NCBI GenBank assembly: GCA_018241445.1 | Contig: JAFEDT010000016.1 | Location: forward strand, 1-64,000 | Origin: Pseudomonadota bacterium | GTDB lineage: Bacteria; Pseudomonadota; Gammaproteobacteria; Steroidobacterales; Steroidobacteraceae | DNA: 64,000 nucleotides | Direction: 5' to 3' | Part shown: positions 60,936-64,000 of the stretch, piece by piece | How the letters are laid out: the number at the start of each line of letters is the position of its first letter | How positions within the stretch are numbered: position 1 is the first letter of the stretch | Notes under the pieces: model-generated | What the model saw: only the letters and a program-made list of their open reading frames with translations | The model's database searches: none | What the model was told of the DNA's origin: nothing | Translations under genes and position numbers: made by a program

Positions 60936-61811
60936 ATGGCACGCGAACACATCCGGCACTGGAAGATCGGTGATGTTGAAATCGTCCGGATCGTAGAGCT
61001 CTTCGAGCTTCAGGGCCTCAACGAGATCCTGTTCCAGTCCTGCAGCCCCGAGCTGGTGAAGGGGTACGACTGGCTCGTTCCCAACTATGCCTCGCCGGAT
61101 GGCGCTATCAAGGTCAACTACCAGGCGTTTGCACTGCGCATTGGCGACCGCCACATCATGGTCGACACCTGCATCGGCAACGACAAACACCGGCAGGCGC
61201 CGATCTTCCACCACCTCCAGACCACTTTCCTGGATGACCTGGCCCATGCCGGGTTCCCGGCGGCGTCCATCGACACCGTGCTGTGTACGCACCTGCACCT
61301 GGACCACGTCGGCTGGAATACGCGACTGGAGGCTGGCAGGTGGGTGCCGACCTTCCCCAATGCGCGCTATCTGTTCAACCGCAAGGAGTGGGATTTCATC
61401 CATGGGCTGGTCGGCAAGGAACATGCCGAGGTCGATCACCTGCCGGACTCGCTCCAGCCGGTCTACGAGGCGGGGCTGGTGGATTTTGTCCCGACCGACC
61501 ACCGGGTGACGCCGGAGGTCTGGCTCGAGCCAACGCCAGGCCATACGCCCGGGCACGTCAGCGTCTGCATTCAGTCACAGGGCGAGCGGGCGGTGATAAC
61601 GGGCGACATCATGCATCACCCCGTGCAGTGCGCGCAGCCCGACATGAAGACCAATTTCTGCAATGACCACGAACAGGCCATGCGTACGCGCCGTGGCTTT
61701 CTGCAGCGCAACCAGGACCGCGCCGCACTCGTGATCGGGTCGCACTTCTGCGACCCCACGGGCGGGTGGATCGTGCGTGACGGGGACGCCTGGCGGTTCC
61801 AGGGGGAGTAG
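60936..61811 (+). CDS. Metallo-beta-lactamase-fold hydrolase
   Basis: 291 residues. Zinc ligands: CTHLHLDHVGWN (HxHxDH), GHTPGH, GDIMHHP (Asp), and GSHF at the C-terminus. It belongs to the lactonase/hydrolase-type MBL group (GAIKVNYQAFALRIGDRHIMVDTCIGNDK near the N-terminus). It could open a lactone or ester formed in the pathway; AHL-lactonase-like activity cannot be excluded. GMC gene ends 14 bp before it. Confidence 0.85.
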   Translation: MAREHIRHWKIGDVEIVRIVELFELQGLNEILFQSCSPELVKGYDWLVPNYASPDGAIKVNYQAFALRIGDRHIMVDTCIGNDKHRQAPIFHHLQTTFLDDLAHAGFPAASIDTVLCTHLHLDHVGWNTRLEAGRWVPTFPNARYLFNRKEWDFIHGLVGKEHAEVDHLPDSLQPVYEAGLVDFVPTDHRVTPEVWLEPTPGHTPGHVSVCIQSQGERAVITGDIMHHPVQCAQPDMKTNFCNDHEQAMRTRRGFLQRNQDRAALVIGSHFCDPTGGWIVRDGDAWRFQGE

Positions 61812-61833
61812 GGGATTCAGCCCGGAGAGGTTC

Positions 61834-62250
61834 ATGTTGACGAGAGCTGAGTTCGATCGCTATCTGGAATTCTTCAATTCCAGGGACTATGACGCGGTGC
61901 TCGGGCACTACGTCGCCGTACCCACCATCTCCTTCGGAGGAATTACGCTTCGCTCGCGCGCGGCGATCAGGTCCTTCTATTCCTTCTTCCACGCCGCGGT
62001 GGATGAGCGGATCCTGATCGACGCCTTCCTGTCCAGCGAGGAGCGGGTGGTGCTGGAGGCGCGTGTTCACCTGACCGGGCTGCGCGACGTGAGCCCGGCG
62101 TCGATTCAGGCGGAATATCCCGGTCTGGTCATTCCGCCGTCAGGCAAAACGCTGGTACTGCCCCAATACATTCACTATCGGGTGTCGGGCAACAAGTTCG
62201 AGTCCGCGCATTGCGTGCTTAGCGACCAGCCACGATTGCTGCCGGACTAA
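61834..62250 (+). CDS. NTF2/SnoaL-like protein
   Basis: 138 residues from ATG at 61834 (CGGAGAGG upstream). LTRAEFDRYLEFFNSRDYDAVLGHYVAVPTISFGGITLRSRAAIRSFYSFFHAAVDERILIDAFLSSEERVVLEARVHLTGL, then PQYIHYRVSGNKFESAHCVLS. The NTF2-like fold is clear, with conserved His/Tyr at the end. Fourth NTF2-like gene of this cluster; distinct subfamily from the COG4922 pair. Convergent with the Rieske gene (17 bp between stops). Confidence 0.78.
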   Translation: MLTRAEFDRYLEFFNSRDYDAVLGHYVAVPTISFGGITLRSRAAIRSFYSFFHAAVDERILIDAFLSSEERVVLEARVHLTGLRDVSPASIQAEYPGLVIPPSGKTLVLPQYIHYRVSGNKFESAHCVLSDQPRLLPD

Positions 62251-62267
62251 GACACGCGCGCCGCGAA

Positions 62268-63308
62268 TCAATGCTGCGCCCGGCCGCCGGATTCCTCTTT
62301 TATAAGCCGTGCCACCATGTTGTGGAACATCGTGATGCCGCGATCATGGGCGGACGGTATGACCGTCGGGGATGGCGTCCTGTCGATGATGGCCTGCTGG
62401 GCGGTGATCATCGTGCGATCTTCCTCAAATGCCTGCTGTGTAGTCGCCATCATTGCGTCCTTCAACGCCTCATCTCCGTGCGAGCGGTGCGGGCCGGTGC
62501 TGAAGAAGTATCGCGACTGCCGGGGACCCATAGGCGTCACCGCCTGACTCGTGCAGCCGACATCCGAAGTCGCCCTGGAGAAGTCCGGGCGTCCGAAGTT
62601 GTTGGCCTGTGCGGAGCCCGCTGTAAAGCCCCCGAACCACATCACCAGTATTCCCGGCACCAGAAAGTCGTATTGTTGATAAAAATCAACCAACTGTTCC
62701 GGATGGCTGAAGGGACTTGGGGTGTTGACCAGCCACCGCTCGAAGCGCATGCCCTGAGGTAAGGCAGTGACTTTCGGCAGCGATTCGGAGAAGTCATCCG
62801 GAGTACCGAAGCTGTTGGCATGCACGAACGACAGATGGCTGAAGTCCAGCAGATTGTCGTGAATCAACTGGGCCTCGGCGTTGTAGTCAATGGTGCCCTG
62901 GCCCTGCAACCATTGCGGGTCGTCGATTGAATAGGTGGCAGGTATCAGGGACTCGTCCGCCTTTTCGGGGTCTCCCATCCATACCCAGATCCAGCCGTGG
63001 ATATCGACCGCCGGATAGCTGCGCACGCGCGCCCGTGGCGGGATCTTGTCCTGCCCGGGGATCGCCACGACCTGGCCCGACGAATCGTAGAGAAATCCAT
63101 GGTACATACAGCGCAGATGGCTGCCCTCACATCGGCCCAGCGACAGCGGAGCCAGGCGATGGACGCAGCGATCGGCCAGCGCGTGCACTTTCCCACCCGT
63201 GCGCCACAGCACGATCGGCTCATCGAGGATGGTCAGGCCAGCCAGCTGGGACTCGGGCAACTGATTGGACCAGGACGCGACGTACCAGGCGTTGCGCGGA
63301 TAGTTCAT
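62268..63308 (-). CDS. Rieske non-haem iron oxygenase, VanA-type aromatic O-demethylase
   Basis: 346 residues from the ATG at 63308. Rieske cluster CVHRLAPLSLGRCEGSHLRCMYHGF (CxH and CxxH). Catalytic iron site and bridging Asp in NLLDFSHLSFVHANSFG. MNYPRNAWYVASWS N-terminus is VanA-like. VanA demethylates vanillate to protocatechuate and formaldehyde, which would feed the lig operon. No ferredoxin-reductase partner gene (VanB) is seen in the window; it may lie elsewhere. Other methoxyaromatics are possible substrates. Size matches VanA (about 350). Confidence 0.88.
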   Translation of the reverse strand: MNYPRNAWYVASWSNQLPESQLAGLTILDEPIVLWRTGGKVHALADRCVHRLAPLSLGRCEGSHLRCMYHGFLYDSSGQVVAIPGQDKIPPRARVRSYPAVDIHGWIWVWMGDPEKADESLIPATYSIDDPQWLQGQGTIDYNAEAQLIHDNLLDFSHLSFVHANSFGTPDDFSESLPKVTALPQGMRFERWLVNTPSPFSHPEQLVDFYQQYDFLVPGILVMWFGGFTAGSAQANNFGRPDFSRATSDVGCTSQAVTPMGPRQSRYFFSTGPHRSHGDEALKDAMMATTQQAFEEDRTMITAQQAIIDRTPSPTVIPSAHDRGITMFHNMVARLIKEESGGRAQH

Positions 63309-63425
63309 TCGATCACCCCACGTTCGCCGGCAGTTTCCCGGCCTTGCGGCGCTGGAAAAAACCACGCCCGCGCATGCACCAGGGTCGCCCCGCAGCCCCT
63401 CGGCAGCATGGGCATGAGAAGGCCC

Positions 63426-64000
<575 letters not shown>

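Overview
This is a gene-dense, GC-rich stretch of a proteobacterial chromosome. Two TonB-dependent receptors, an AlgZ/AlgR-like two-component pair, a winged-helix/kinase/TPR fusion and a full 4-hydroxybenzoate/protocatechuate 4,5-cleavage pathway suggest an aerobic, aromatic-degrading gammaproteobacterium, perhaps of the Steroidobacterales/Nevskiales kind. The lineage is inference and was not tested. No rRNA, tRNA or CRISPR was seen.

Positions 1-21000 are mostly housekeeping or accessory. They hold the tail of an IS66-like element abutting an AraC gene, then VOC and DUF1801 genes, then a 935-residue DNA-binding/kinase/TPR protein read away from three exported proteins of unknown function. Next come an HD-domain protein, a glutathione transferase, a broken NdvA-like ABC exporter, an ACT-domain protein, a 600-bp region with a hairpin, a direct repeat and an NTF2-like gene remnant, a LytTR two-component pair beside a TonB receptor, a periplasmic thioredoxin and a MOSC protein.

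Positions 21000-64000 are almost entirely aromatic catabolism. They hold two tetrahydrofolate-type (LigM/DesA-like) O-demethylases at the two edges, a VanA-like Rieske O-demethylase, and a two-component phenol hydroxylase (HpaB-like oxygenase plus flavin reductase-MarR fusion). pobA is divergent from a PobR-like AraC activator. A nine-gene, mostly overlapping operon (ligK-ligU/galD-DUF1932-ligJ-ligI-ligA-ligB-ligC) takes protocatechuate to pyruvate and oxaloacetate. Two beta-lactamase-fold hydrolases and a serine hydroxymethyltransferase follow. Two flavocytochrome modules of the p-cresol methylhydroxylase/vanillyl-alcohol oxidase type converge on each other, with two SDR dehydrogenases. The right end has an SDR, a TonB receptor, four NTF2/SnoaL-like proteins, an NmrA-type reductase, a GMC oxidoreductase and a metallo-beta-lactamase-fold hydrolase. 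A plausible reading is uptake, side-chain oxidation, demethylation and ring cleavage of lignin-derived methoxyphenols, perhaps dimers.

Four repeated regulatory patterns stand out. (1) A 17-bp element, consensus CCYNACTTTTCGGYAGG, occurs in five intergenic regions (six copies) of the catabolic part, each copy pointing at the gene it precedes; a MalT-like activator sits beside one copy and is the obvious candidate. (2) Palindromes ATAC-N4-GTAT overlap the -10 region of the phenol hydroxylase operon and of both flavocytochrome modules, with TetR genes at two of the three loci. (3) Three TTCGTC repeats at exactly 21-bp period lie between the LytTR pair and the first TonB receptor. (4) Three GTTAGG repeats at exactly 11-bp period lie between the winged-helix kinase and the exported-protein genes.
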